Shown here: piece by piece, positions 11,501-22,907 of the stretch
Layout of the letters: each line of letters begins with the position of its first letter
How positions within the stretch are numbered: the first letter of the stretch is position 1
Assembly: GCA_964035015.1 (NCBI GenBank)
Contig: OZ036004.1
Span: 10,090,576 to 10,154,575, forward strand
Origin: Corallium rubrum
Lineage: Eukaryota; Cnidaria; Anthozoa; Scleralcyonacea; Coralliidae
Reading direction: 5' to 3'
Length of the DNA: 64,000 nt
Notes under the pieces: model-generated
Seen by the model: the letters and a program-made list of their open reading frames with translations, nothing else
The model's database searches: none
Told to the model about the DNA's origin: nothing
Translations under genes and position numbers: made by a program

Positions 11501-14500
11501 CAGTGCAAAGTGCAGTACAGTACAGTACAGGGTGCAGTGCAAAGTGTAGTGCAGTGTGCAGTGCAGTGTGCAGTGCAGTGTGCAGTGCAGTGTGCAGTGC
11601 AGTGTGCAGTGCAGTGTGCAGTGCAGTGTGCAGTGCAGTGTGCAGTGCAGTGTGCAGTGCAGTGTGCAGTGCAAAGTGTAGTGCAAAGTGTAGTGCAGTG
11701 TGCAGTGCAGTGTGCAGTGCAGTGTGCAGTGCAGTGTGCAGTGCAGTGTGCAGTGCAGTGTGCAGTGCAGTGTGCAGTGCAAAGTGCAGTGCAGTGTGCA
11801 GTGCAAAGTGTAGTGCAGTGTGCAGTGCAGTGTACAGTGCAGTGCAGTGTGCAGTGTGCAGTGCAGTGTGCAGTGCAGTGTGCAGTGCAGTGTGCAGTGC
11901 AGTGTGCAGTGCAGTGTGCAGTGCAGTGCAGTGTGCAGTGCAGTGTGCAGTGCAGTGTGCAGTGCAGTGTGCAGTGCAGTGTGCAGTGCAGTGTGCAGTG
12001 CAGTGTGCAGTGCAGTGCAGCGTGCAGTGCAGCGTGCAGTGCAGCGTGCAGCGTGCAGCGTGCAGTGTGCAGTGCAGTGTGCAGTGCAGTGTGCAGTGCA
12101 AAGTGCAGTGCAGTGTGCAGTGCAGTGTGCAGTGCAGTGCAGTGTGCAGTGCAGTGTGCAGTGCAGTGTGCAGTGCAGTGCAGTGTGCAGGCAGTGTGCA
12201 GTGCAGTGCAGTGCAGCGTGCAGTGCAGCGTGCAGTGCAGCGTGCAGTGCAAAGTGCAGTGCAGTGTGCAGTACAGTACAGGGTGCAGTGCAAAGTGCAG
12301 TGTAATGTGCAGTGCAGTGTGCAGTGTGCAGTGTGCAGTGCAGTGTGCAGTGTGCAGTGTGCAGTGTGCAGTGCAGTGTGCAGTGTAATGCAGTGCAAAG
12401 TGCAGTGCAGTGTGCAGTGCAAAGTGCAGTGTGCAGTGCAAAGTGCAGTACAGTACAGTACAGTACAGTACAGGGTGCAGTGCAAAGTGTAGTGCAGTGT
12501 GCAGTGCAGTGTGCAGTGCAGTGTGCAGTGCAGTGTGCAGTGCAGTGTGCAGTGCAAAGTGCAGTGCAGTGTGCAGTGCAAAGTGCAGTGTAGTGTGCAG
12601 TGCAGTGTGCAGTGTGCAGTGTGCAGTGCAGTGTGCAGTGCAGTGTGCAGTGTGCAGTGTGCAGTGCAGTGTGCAGTGTAATGCAGTGCAAAGTGCAGTG
12701 CAGTGTGCAGTGCAAAGTTCAGTACAGTACAGTACAGGGTGCAGTGCAAAGTGTAGTGCAGTGTGCAGTGTGCAGTGCAGTGTGCAGTGTAATGCAGTGC
12801 AAAGTGCAGTGCAGTGTGCAGTACAGTACAGGGTGCAGTGCAAAGTGCAGTGTAGTGTGCAGTGCAGTGTGCAGTGTGCAGTGTGCAGTGCAGTGTGCAG
12901 TGTGCAGTGTGCAGTGTGCAGTGTGCAGTGTGCAGTGCAGTGTGCAGTGTAATGCAGTGCAAAGTGCAGTGCAGTGTGCAGTGCAAAGTGCAGTACAGTA
13001 CAGTACAGGGTGCAGTGCAAAGTGTAGTGCAGTGTGCAGTGCAGTGTGCAGTGCAGTGTGCAGTGCAGTGTGCAGTGCAGTGTGCAGTGCAGTGTGCAGT
13101 GCAGTGTGCAGTGCAGTGTGCAGTGCATTGTGCAGTGCAGTGTGCAGTGCAGTGTGCAGTGCAAAGTGTAGTGCAAAGTGTAGTGCAGTGTGCAGTGCAG
13201 TGTGCAGTGCAGTGTGCAGTGCAGTGTGCAGTGCAGTGTGCAGTGCAGTGTGCAGTGTGCAGTGCAGTGTGCAGTGTGCAGTGCAGTGTGCAGTGCAGTG
13301 TGCAGTGCAGTGTGCAGTGTGCAGTGTGCAGTGCAGTGTCAGTGTGCAGTGCAGTGTGCAGTGTGCAGTGCAGTGTGCAGTGTGCAGTGCAGTGTGCAGT
13401 GTGCAGTGCAGTGTGCAGTGTCCAGTGCAGTGTGCAGTGTAATGCAGTGCAAAGTGCAGTGCAGTGTGCAGTACAGTACAGGGTGCAGTGCAAAGTGCAG
13501 TGCAAAGTGCAGTGCAGTGTGCAGTGCAGTGTGCAGTGCAGTGTGCAGTGTACTGCAGTGTGCAGTGTGCAGTGCAGTGTGCAGTGCAAAGTGCAGTACA
13601 GTACAGGGTGCAGTGCAAAGTGCAGTGCAGTGTGCAGTGCAAAGTGCAGTACAGTACAGGGTGCAGTGCAAAGTGCAGTGTAGTGTGCAGTGCAGTGTGC
13701 AGTGTGCAGTGCAGTGTGCAGTGTGCAGTGCAGTGTGCAGTGCAGTGTGCAGTGCAAAGTGCAGTGCAGTGTGCAGTGCAAAGTGCAGTGTAGTGTGCAG
13801 TGCAGTGTGCAGTGCAGTGTGCAGTGCAGTGTGCAGTGCAAAGTGCAGTGCAGTGTGCAGTGCAGTGTGCAGTGCAGTGTGCAGTGCAGTGTGCAGTGCA
13901 AAGTGCAGTGCAGTGTGCAGTGCAGTGTGCAGTGCAGTGTGCAGTGCAGTGTGCAGTGCAGTGCAGTGTGCAGTGCAGTGTGCAGTGCAGTGAGCAGTGC
14001 AGTGTGCAGTGCAGTGTGCAGTGCAGTGTGCAGTGCGGTGTGCAGTGTGCAGTGTGCAGTGCAGTGTGCAGTGCAGTGTGCAGTGCAGTGTGCAGTGCAG
14101 TGTGCAGTGCAGTGTGCAGTGCAGTGTGCAGTGCAGTGTGCAGTGCAGTGTGCAGTGCAGTGTGCAGTGCAGTGCAGTGCAGTGTGCAGTGCAGTGTGCA
14201 GTGCAGTGTGCAGTGCAGTGTGCAGTGCAGTGTGCAGTGCAGTGTGCAGTGCAGTGTGCAGTGCAGTGTGCAGTGCAGTGTGCAGTGCAGTGTGCAGTGC
14301 AGTGTGCAGTGCAGTGTGCAGTGCAGTGTGCAGTGCAGTGTGCAGTGCAGTGTGCAGTGCAGTGCAGTGCAGTGCAGCGTGCAGTGCAGCGTGCAGTGCA
14401 GCGTGCAGTGCAGCGTGCAGTGCAGTGTGCAGTGCAGTGTGCAGTGCAGTGTGCAGTGCAATGTGCAGTGCAGTGTGCAGTGCAGTGTGCAGTGTCATGT

Positions 14501-17500
14501 GCAGTGTAGTGTGCAGTGCAGTGTGCAGTGTGCAGTGTGCAGTGTGCAGTGCAGTGTCCAGTGCAGTGCGCAGTGCAGTGCCATGTGCAGTGTCCAGTGC
14601 CATGTGGTGCAGTGCAGTGTGCAGCACAGTACACAGTACACTATAGTGCCATGCAAAGTGTAGTGCAGTGTGCAGTGCAGTGTGCAGTGCAGTGTGCAGT
14701 GCAGTGTGCAGTGCAGTGTGCAGTGCAGTGTGTAGTGCAGTGTGCAGTGCAGTGTGCAGTGCAGTGTGCAGTGCAAAGTGTAGTGCAAAGTGTAGTGCAG
14801 TGTGCAGTGCAGTGTGCAGTGCAGTGTGCAGTGCAGTGTGCAGTGCAGTGTGCAGTGCAAAGTGCAGTGCAGTGTGCAGTGCAAAGTGTAGTGCAGTGTG
14901 CAGTGCAGTGTACAGTGCAGTGTGCAGTGCAGTGTGCAGTGCAAAGTGCAGTGCAGTGTGCAGTGCAGTGTGCAGTGCAGTGTGCAGTGCAGTGTGCAGG
15001 CAGTGTGCAGTGCAGTGCAGCGTGCAGTGCAGCGTGCAGTGCAGCGTGCAGTGCAGTGTGCAGTGTGCAGTGCAGTGTGCAGTGCAGTGTGCAGTGCAAT
15101 GTGCAGTGCAGTGTGCAGTGCAGTGTGCAGTGCAGTGTGCAGTGTCATGTGCAGTGTAGTGTGCAGTGCAGTGTGCAGTGTGCAGTGTGCAGTGTGCAGT
15201 GTGCAGTGTGCAGTGCAGTGCGCAGTGCAGTGCCATGTGCAGTGTCCAGTGCCATGTGGTGCAGTGCAGTGTGCAGCACAGTACACAGTACACTATAGTG
15301 CCATACAATACGGTGTAGTACAGTATATTACATTTTAATTTTGAACTATTACATTAAGTGCCACTGACCAAGTAAAATAGGAAGGAGGTAACCACACAGA
15401 ATGTTCATAATGTAACCATGTAGAGAGCTGCTTATTGTTGCCATGGTTGTTGTTAAGGTAACTGGAAGATCGTTCAGGACATTTTCTGGCAAGAATGGGA
15501 CCAGAGAAGTCATTATGTGAAGAATTGTAAGCCCACATTCTAAAAACAAACATTTTTTTACAGAGTTAAAAACTGTTGTAGCCATGCACTTAGTTAACTG
15601 CATGACAGCAAAGCCAGTTGACTGCATAGCTAGTTGACATTGTATAACCACATTACTACACAGCCAGTTCGAGATAGCCTCCTTCACATGCAGATGTTCT
15701 TTGTGTTCCTAGTTGGGAGGGAAGAATGAGGGACACACAGAACATCTGCGAAGGAGGCTATTTCAAGAGGGCAATTACAATATAAAAATTGGTAGCCAGT
15801 TAATATTACTGTATATAGTACAGTAGGGTCTATATACAATACTGTACATGCATAAAATATACATTAACCTTCGTGGCCTTCTCCAACGTTCTCAATCACA
15901 TGTAGTAGATCAACAAGGGTTGTAAATAATCCAGTGTACTCCAGATTGATAATGTCTTGATGATCAAAAGAACTTCCATCTTCACTTACTGATGGTGCAG
16001 TTTCTTTTACCAAACTATAAAACATTTAATAATATACTCACCTGTGATTTTCAATTGAGCTTGGAGATAGATAGTTTAATTTATTTAAAAGTTTGATCAT
16101 TGAAGCACACGTTAGTTACCAAGGGAAATTTGAAATGTTGTCATGAGAATTTGAATGTTGTCATGGGCAAATTTAAAAGTTTGGGCAATGCCTTAATTTC
16201 CATTGGTCAAAATGTGCACAAACATTCATTTCCCAATTAAATGATCAAACTTTTCAATAAAACTTCCAGTCTCCAAGCTCAACTGAAAATCGCAATAAAA
16301 TCTTACTAGACAACCATGCCTAGGATTTCTGAAGGTAATCTCAATTCAGGGACGTAGCCAGGGGGGAGCCGTGGGAGCCGTGGCTCCCCCCCTTTTGATA
16401 TAAAACAACAAACATGTAACTACAAAACTGATGCAATATGCCATTGTGTCAGGAAATAAACTGTAAATAGTGTATTAAATCTACTGAGTGTATGCATTTT
16501 GAGTATCTATGTGACATTTCCGTGTTTTGAGTATTTTATATGATGTTTTTTAACCTTTAGAGTCTATAAAATCTTCCTCCAAAAGCCAGGAAATGGCATT
16601 TCAGCGACTCTCAATTTCAAAATTTTCCAGGGGAGCATGCCCCCAGACCCCCCTAAAAATTTATTTTGATTTCAGCTCCCCCTCTTTCAAAATCTTGGCT
16701 ACGTCCCTGTCTCAATTTGACACATAAAAATATAAATGAGCTCAGATGGGAATGGTTAAAGTAATTGATATATAGCTAGAGTTTCACTGGATACAACAAT
16801 GACTGTCACTGGTTCATTTGTGGTCACATGACCTTAGCTAAATTTCAATGTCTACCAAGCGGGCAATAATTGAGAACTTATTGCCTGCTCAATCAATAAG
16901 TTTTCAATTGTTGACCGCTAGAACTTCGAACTCTTCACAGCATCCTATAAACAAAAGCTTGTTTGGAATATTTATAGGTCTTCAAAGCATGTGTGAAGAT
17001 TAACTGGAGAAATGTATTGCTGTTCTTTTGTTCTGAGACTCATATTTGTTTGGTTGAAGTGAAATTACAGAGCCAGGTGAAATGTTTTGGTATTAATTAA
17101 AGTCTTAGCGTTTGTCGTCGAAATTATAAACGTCGAAATTATTCAGCGAAACTCAAGCTATATAACAAAACACTTAATGTCTGATCCCTCGAGAAACAGT
17201 TAGTTTTGTTTTCCCTCGAGTCTTGATGTTTCTCTCGACTTCGTCTCGGGAAATATCAAGACTCTCGGGAAAACAAAACTAACTGTTTCCCTCGGAGCAG
17301 ACATTAAGTGTATAATATAAGTACAGTACAAGCATACAGTGCCACTTTACCTTAAAAGTATCTGATGAAAATATTTCAGATAACTTGTTACATCACTTGC
17401 AGAGGGAAGAGGATAGGTCTCTTCCTCAATGCGTTTGTAAATCTGACGAAGGCCATGGACTCTGCCTCCAACTAAACAAACAAAAACATCAGTAAATTAA

Positions 17501-20321
17501 TATAAACTCACAAAAACAAATATAATTACCGTATTTTCTGGGCAATAACCCCGTGGCTTATCTCTTAATTTTGCTAATGCCACATCAATTTAATTTGTTG
17601 TTTTACGAACTTTCTGGTCAAAAACTTAAGATCGGAGATCAGAAAAAACAAAAAAATAACATTGTAAAATATGGTGAAAACAGAACAATCGATGACAAAC
17701 TGTATTAAATAGTTATAAACATGAATTCTTATTGGTCAAAACCCCGGCTGTTATAAACAGCCAATCAGACGCACTGTATAAAGTTGCTCGTCTATCACTT
17801 GTTCAAAATTACTCAAACCGTATTAATTTCAAACAAGGCGAAGTTGATACTGTTTTTTTTTTCAATTTTAAAAATATCAAGTTCAGCGGGTTTGTAAAAC
17901 AGCAAATTAAATTGGTGTAGCCTTAGTATAAAATGTAGCTGAAGTGATGATCACATAAATATATAAAGTATACACGTGTAAGCTTCAATGGTGTAACGTA
18001 CAACATGGAATACTGTACTCAGACTGTACTCCATGGCCTGTGCTTGCCAGGATCTTGCCAGTTAGATCATTTCCCTTAAATTATGTTTCAACTTCAGTTT
18101 ATTCAACAATAATAGATTGGCTGAATAATTAGCCAAAATCCTGCTTTTTACTTGCTGGAAGCCTCGCTAATATACCACACTGCTTTTTCCAATATAATAA
18201 GTAATATTGGGCATTTCACTCGATTACATAGCATGTATTAAGGATTTTGGGTGAAGGAAAATTCGAGTGTAGAATAATATACATTTTAAGACCAAACTGG
18301 GACCAGTTGCGAAAAATGCAACTACACAGGCCTTCCGGCAGGAATTGAACCCATGACCCTGCGATTCTAGTGCAATGCTCTGACCACTGAGCCACAGAGG
18401 GCGTTGCCAAGAGCTTGATCGCAAGTTCTGTATATATAATGAGGTGGTGATGCCAGGAGAGAATTGGGTATATAATAAGTAATACTGGGCATTTTACTCG
18501 ATTACATAGCATGTATTAAGGATTTTGGGTGAAGGAAAATTTGAGTGTAGAATATATACATTTTAAGACCAAACTGGGACCAGTTGCGAAAAATGCAACT
18601 ACACAGGCCAACAGTGGTCAGAGCATTGCACTAGAATCGCAAGGTCGTGGGTTCAATTCCTGCCGGAAGGCCTATGTAGTTGCATTTTTCGCAACTGGTC
18701 CCAGTTTGGTCTTAAAATGTATATATTCTACACTCGAATTTTCCTTCACCCAAAATCCTTAATTTTTCCAATATATACTGGATTCAGGTTAAGCGTTTAA
18801 TGACAATAATTGTCGTGTTAGTTGCAACTGATTAATTATATGACATTTCTAGGCATTTCTAAGCCCCCAGAACCCCATAGGAGATTGGTGTTCTCGCACC
18901 CCCAAACCCAAGACCCTGGCTATGAAACTGGGGCTTAACAAGTTCTTATTAAATTCACACACAACACAGATACCCAGCAACGTCTGACATTTTGTCTGGA
19001 AACGTATTAACTGTTGCAACTAATGCAACAATTATTGTCGTTAAATGCTCAATAGTTAGCAATCTGGCTCACAAGACCAATGTTGCATGTACTACTCAAA
19101 TCAGTAGAGCAAGACATAGACGATGTTTTCATCGCTTCCGAAGCAACAGTTTCATTAACCACAGATCAATTTCAAAGCAATCACGAGGTGTATTCTTATG
19201 TACCACGTGATAAGTTACGAGTTAACGATTGGATGTTTATCACGTGGTACATGAGAATACACCTCGTGATTCCTTTGAAATATGATCTGCAGTTAATAAA
19301 ACTGACACTTCGGAAGTGATAAAAAAATCATCCATGTCTCGCTCTACTGATTTGAGTAGTAAGTTAACCTGGAACTGGGTCAGCCTTGTCTATATAAACA
19401 GACCACAATATCACTGAATCATGCAAAATGTCTAGCTACCTCATTCACCCTTGTTTGACCTAAAGTTTTCAAACCCCACGAAATAATCCATTTGGTTTAT
19501 AAATTCAACATGCAGACAACTCATATTTTGTCACTAGAGTTATAAATCAATTGACTTATTGTGACCGATTGTCTGACTACAATAATTACCCGGTGAGTTA
19601 TAAAAGGGGGACACGGTTGGTAGACTACATATTACATACTTAAATATATCCTTTATCCAAACAGCCAGTGAAAAAACTTCACATCTTTAATCCCATTAGC
19701 GTTAAATATACCAGACACGACGAACATAATCAATTTGTTCTGGTGTTAAAAATTAATATTCGGAAAACCCGATCAGCCAGACACATTGACAGACTCACAG
19801 AGGGACATAAACAGAACTCGATTTTTGGATTTAATAGGCCACTGAGTCAGAAAAGGCACGTGCGAATTGCTACATTAAAACTTTGTAATGCAACATTTTA
19901 ATTATTTTAGAACAATTATTTTGGCTTTAAATGGATTCCACGCGAAATTCACATTTTACTTTTATTAAATGCCTTTAATGAATATTCAAAAAAGATCGCC
20001 TAACTTTAATGAAATGACAAGTTTTGTGTTTGCTCTGCAAGTCATCGTTTGACCCTCGACAGGCGACGAAAATATGGAGTCTTTGCGAATACAACGGCAC
20101 AGAATTGTTTTAAAATCAAGCTAACGGTAAACTAACTTTAGCATTATTGAAAGCACCTGCTTCTGAATTCGTGAGTGTGGCATTTGCTCATTAAAATATA
20201 ATTTGAGAGTTGAAGACGATGAAGGGACGTAATATATATGATTACATAAACAAAAGAGCAAAAAATTCAAACATCTGTCATGCTTACATTGTTCGGTTTT
20301 TGTCGACCTTCCACCAGACAT
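5501..20321 (-). CDS. UNC79: UNC79 homologue, first six coding exons (gene continues beyond left edge)
   Basis: UNC79 is a large subunit of the NALCN sodium-leak channelosome. Exons on the minus strand: 20288-20321 (MSGGRSTKTEQ), 17351-17471, 15869-16014, 15353-15539, 6335-6561 and 5501-5828. Every junction is phase-consistent and most have good GT/AG signals. The reading follows human UNC79 as I remember it: YPLPSASDVTSYLKYFHQ against YPVPSGTDIANTLKYFSQ; a helical block with LPFL..L..LP; AYGPSEILQPSVQLLFHYYP against AYGPSQVKPPAVQMLFHYWP; then a Cys-rich segment with CNRPGC, PPIFVCDEC, CENKPC and TCFSESC. About 50 residues present in human after exon 2 are missing. The exon 4/5 junction is ambiguous: exon 4 could end at 15369 with exon 5 starting at 6574. 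Later exons are not in the window. Confidence 0.93.
5904..6178. repeat. Compound (CGTT)n (CCCT)n (CCTT)n simple repeat
   Basis: Successive pure tetranucleotide blocks: CGTT/TTCG to about 5948, CCGT and CCCT to about 6060, then TTCC/CCTT to 6178. They lie in the UNC79 intron between exons 5 and 6 and form a polypurine tract on the minus strand. The GRKE-type reading frame here is a by-product. Confidence 0.97.
6720..15335. repeat. 8.6-kb intronic array of a 12-bp unit (GTGTGCAGTGCA)
   Basis: The array is built from GTGTGCAGTGCA and variants (GTGCAAAGTGTA, GTACAGGGTGCA, AATGCAGTGCAA, short GTGCAGT slips). Longer segments recur as higher-order copies: a landmark around 6837 returns at 8567 (1730 bp away); AAAGTTCAGTACAGTACAG occurs near 8020, 10590 and 12714; a CCATGTG-rich landmark at 14581 returns at 15233 (652 bp). 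Because 12 is a multiple of three and the unit has no stop codon, very long frames (HCTL, CTAH and SVQC repeats) stay open on both strands. The array lies wholly in the UNC79 intron between exons 4 and 5. Confidence 0.97.
15664..15768. repeat. Short fold-back repeat in UNC79 intron 3
   Basis: AGATAGCCTCCTTC at the left is mirrored by GAAGGAGGCTATTT at the right, with AGATGTTCT and AGAACATCT inside. It looks like a small MITE about 100 bp long. Confidence 0.65.
16041..16294. repeat. Fold-back MITE in UNC79 intron 2
   Basis: TTTTCAATTGAGCTTGGAG at the left end is mirrored by CTCCAAGCTCAACTGAAAA at the right end, with a second mirrored pair (AAAAGTTTGATCAT and ATGATCAAACTTTT) inside. Confidence 0.75.
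16347..16709. mobile_element. Non-autonomous hAT element with perfect 8-bp target duplication
   Basis: Inverted ends CAGGGACGTAGCCA and TGGCTACGTCCCTG bound 363 bp. The 8 bases before (16339-16346) and after (16710-16717) are both TCTCAATT, a perfect target duplication of hAT length. The interior has no transposase frame. It lies in UNC79 intron 2. The perfect duplication suggests a recent insertion. Confidence 0.9.
17169..17308. repeat. Fold-back repeat in UNC79 intron 2
   Basis: ACTTAATGTCTG and CAGACATTAAGT bound a 140-bp near-palindrome with CAGTTAGTTTTGTTTTCCC mirrored within. It can fold into one long hairpin. Confidence 0.8.
18197..18773. repeat. tRNA-derived SINE copies with a 44-bp duplication and an inverted dimer
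   Basis: Copy one (18238-18410, minus strand) has a tail GGTGAAGGAAAATTCGAGTG and a tRNA-like head whose B box reads GGAATTGAACCC on this strand. A 44-bp flank (18197-18240) is repeated at 18474-18517. A second unit follows: its tail (18518-18608) is joined to a plus-strand SINE (18608-18765) ending in the same tail reversed, which makes a palindromic dimer. A related copy lies at 61185-61345. All are in UNC79 intron 1. Confidence 0.75.
18793..19047. repeat. Inverted repeat in UNC79 intron 1
   Basis: TTTAATGACAATAATTGT near 18798 is mirrored by ACAATTATTGTCGTTAAA near 19028, followed inward by GTTGCAACT and its mirror. The space between holds no gene signal. Confidence 0.6.
19085..19363. repeat. 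Fold-back MITE in UNC79 intron 1
   Basis: TACTACTCAAATCAGTAGAGC is mirrored by GCTCTACTGATTTGAGTAGTA about 280 bp away. The centre has matching arms with CACGTGATAA and TTATCACGTGG. Confidence 0.85.
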
Positions 20322-20660
20322 ACAAGCTTGATTTTTTCCCCTTTGTTCCGCCTTCCTCGGTTGAACTTCAGTGCAGTTGATCCACTGTCTTTTGTGATTT
20401 CAATTTAGAAGGCATTAAAATAATTACCAGAATGTGCAAAGCGCCAACACCAAACTGCACACTCGGTAATTGAAGGCCATCAAACGACGACTTCGAAGCT
20501 TGGTTGGGACGTACGAGTGTCTGGAATCTGTCGGGAGAAAAACTGCTTTAACCAGTTGTATCGATAATGTCTTGCAAAAAGTCAAAATCAAGCCAAGAAC
20601 TCGCCAACAGTGTACAGATCTTAATTCGTCTCGCAACGTTCTCCCCACCTGTTGTTAATT
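20322..20660 (-). promoter_or_regulatory. Probable UNC79 5' region
   Basis: This is the sequence directly upstream of the UNC79 start codon at 20321. It should hold the 5' UTR and core promoter. No TATA box or clear initiator is seen, so this is placed by position only. Confidence 0.35.
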
Positions 20661-21064
20661 TATGCGTGATTTTGTTTGATTAATCTGTCAGCAACTTTAA
20701 AACACAGGTCACCCTGGCACGCTTCTATTATACACAACAGCAGGAAAAACCCGCAAAAAATAACTCCTAGTTTATATTTTATATATAGGTGTATAGTGAG
20801 AAATCATAACATATACCAATAAACACATGCCGTACATGTATACCTAATAAATTGATTGTTGTTTTTAGAGAGTACGTGCATCTGGTTAAAAGAGAGTCCA
20901 TATTTTTGGAATGTTTATACCACCACTTAGTGACTAAGGGGGGTGTTATGGAGCATTGGTGGGCTGGCCGCCTTTGCCGAGATCCCGCATCTCAGCGACA
21001 TGACAAGAGGGCCATTCTCCAGGCGAGATCTCGCCCTCTTATAGGGAGCTGGCAAATCGAAGCT

Positions 21065-21355
21065 TCATATATACCAAGGTCTGGAAACTCAGGTAAAGTC
21101 TTTGGGCTATCGTTTTGTTCGCCTTTATGCATTTTTGTGCACGGTGCACGGTCACTGAACACATTGTATTTTAGTATAATGAACGAATTGTCCAATAGAA
21201 ACGTTTCGGTGCAATTACTCAACCGTGTTATTTAAATATTAATAAACCTAAAACAAAGGATGTACACAGTATAAGGTACGGTTCAACATAAAATCACAGC
21301 TCATTATAGGCGCTTTGAAGTTTGCCGAGCTTCCAGACCATATCTCGATTGACTA
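21065..21355. repeat. MITE copy with TIR near TCTGGAAACTC
   Basis: The right end GCTTCCAGACCATATCTCG with GATTGACTAT matches, in reverse, the left end of the copy at 24787-25081. The interior (TGCACGGTGCACGGTCACTG, TTTATTAACATT-like) is shared too. The left end here is diverged. Confidence 0.75.
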
Positions 21356-21589
21356 TGTATACACACGGTAAGTTTGCCTTTACTAATATTTATGGTCAAC
21401 ATTTTATTTTACAAATTGTGTTTGTTCATGTTTTTTATGTTAAAATTCAAATCGTGCTTGCGAAAACATGATTTCGGGCTTCGTGGGTGAGCTGCACAAG
21501 TCAGCGGTAATCAAGCCAACGGAGGTGAAATCCATCCCTCTTACTAGGGCTAGCCCCACCAAAACAGCTCATGTAAACACGAGGGAGAG

Positions 21590-21766
21590 TGAGAGAGGGA
21601 GGGAGGGAGAGGGAGGGAGGGGAGAGGGAGAGGGAGAGGGAGAGGGAGAGGGAGAGGGAGAGGGAGAGGGAGAGGGAGAGGGAGAGGGAGAGGGAGAGGG
21701 AGAGGGAGAGGGAGAGGGAGAGGGAGAGGGAGAGGGAGAGGGAGAGGGAGAGGGAGAGGGAGGGAG
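21590..21766. repeat. (GAGAGG)n hexanucleotide polypurine tract
   Basis: About 26 copies of GAGAGG/GGGAGA after a short GGGAGG lead-in. A purine-only strand of this length can form triplex DNA. The GEGEGE frame is an artefact. Confidence 0.95.
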
Positions 21767-21889
21767 ACGTTCTTAATTTCCAGTTTCTTTTATATTATTA
21801 TTAATATTTTACTGTATATTAATATAATAAAATGTTTATATTAAAGTGGGGTTTTTAGGTTAAAATATCGAAAATAACCTCTGCCATCT

Positions 21890-22030
21890 GAGTTCCAGTG
21901 GCTCAATGGTTAGAACGTCCGGCTGGCATTCGGAAGGTTGTGGGTTCGAGTCCCGTCTGGAACTCAGAGTTTTTTTCTGAGTTTAACTTACGACAGCTTG
22001 TACAGCAAAAACACACGAAAAAACTTTACC
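21890..22030 (+). repeat. tRNA-derived SINE, Ala-like head
   Basis: A 76-base tRNA-like head (21890-21965) has an acceptor stem GAGTTCC/GGAACTC, an A box TGGCTCAATGG, an anticodon-like arm with GGC in the loop and a B box GGTTCGAGTCC. It is followed by a shared tail (TTTTTCTGAGT then CAGCTTGTACAGCAAA). The T stem is degenerate and the tail is repeated in other copies, so this is a SINE and not a working tRNA. Confidence 0.75.
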
Positions 22031-22045
22031 AACTCAAGCTGAAAG

Positions 22046-22896
22046 CACAACTAACATAGAATGTTTATATTACTAATCGTAAGATGTCTCATGTTTGCAC
22101 TTTTTATATCTATAATCTTTCTCAGTATCAGATAGGAATTGCTTAATATTATCATCAACTAAAGTTTCATCTTAACGCCTTTTTCTTCTGTTAAATTTGC
22201 GGGCTGACCAGAGTTGGAAAAAAGCTGCGGGTATGCGGGTACCACCCGGAGGAAGGTTTACTTTGGTGAGGAAGGTTCAAAGTGAAAACACGTGAAACAA
22301 CACATTCGGTAATCTGAGAAAGTTACAACTGACCAAGCAAGGTGTCGAGAAGAAAAGCGATTTGCAGCAAAACATTGGCTAACCAACAATTATGCAGCAC
22401 TGGCAGTGGCAGCAGTTACATGTGTGAGACATGTACGCTGATGTCTGCTGTGATGTCTGTATCTTCCCAGCAGTTGAGGGTAGTTAGTATAGGCTGTCAG
22501 TCAGCAGCGGTCGGTTATTAGTAGCTATTGTAGTATGCCAAAGCTTACCTATATAGGAAAACCTAGAAAACTAAGGTACTGTAAAAGTCACGCAGTATTT
22601 ATGAACGTTGCAAAACACAAAATTCTCGCTATATATTTTGAGGAAGGTTATCTAAACTTAAAAACCCATCCGGAGGAAGGTTGAATACTTTTTCCAACTC
22701 TGATAGAGTGTTTATATTACCAACCGTAAGATGTCGGCGAAAAAAGGGGAAAAAAGAATCTGCAAAGTGCAAACAGTGTCTCATGTTTGCACTTTTTATA
22801 TCTATAATCCTTCTCAGTATCTGATAGGAATTGCTTATTATCATCAACTAAAGTTTCATCTTAATGCCTTTTTCTTCTGTTAAAGTTGCGGGCTGA
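22046..22896. repeat. Direct duplication flanking a 495-bp element with CAGAGTTGG ends
   Basis: About 150 bp (22046-22208) recurs at 22704-22896: TCATGTTTGCACTTTTTATA through GTTGCGGGCTGAC. Between the copies lies 22209-22703, bounded by CAGAGTTGGAAAAA and TTTTTCCAACTCTG. The flanking 8-mers differ, so no target duplication is seen. A 34-base extra segment lies in the second copy. Confidence 0.65.
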
Positions 22897-22907
22897 CTTG
22901 CAGAATC

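Noticed and set aside
6624-15308. Very long open frames (up to about 1,570 codons) on both strands within the GTGCAGTGCA array
   Set aside because: They arise because the 12-bp unit is a multiple of three and has no stop codon. The products are HCTL, CTAH or SVQC repeats with no domain, and frames overlap on both strands.
6720-15335. CRISPR array
   Set aside because: The repeats are adjacent with no unique spacers of constant length and the DNA is clearly from an animal.
20424-20648. 74-codon frame upstream of UNC79
   Set aside because: No start context, splice pattern or recognised similarity; the UNC79 start at 20321 with its matching N-terminus explains the locus.
21890-21965. Functional tRNA-Ala gene
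   Set aside because: The T stem is weak, the same unit with the same tail occurs several times nearby, and there is no 3' oligo-T terminator right after it. A SINE fits better.
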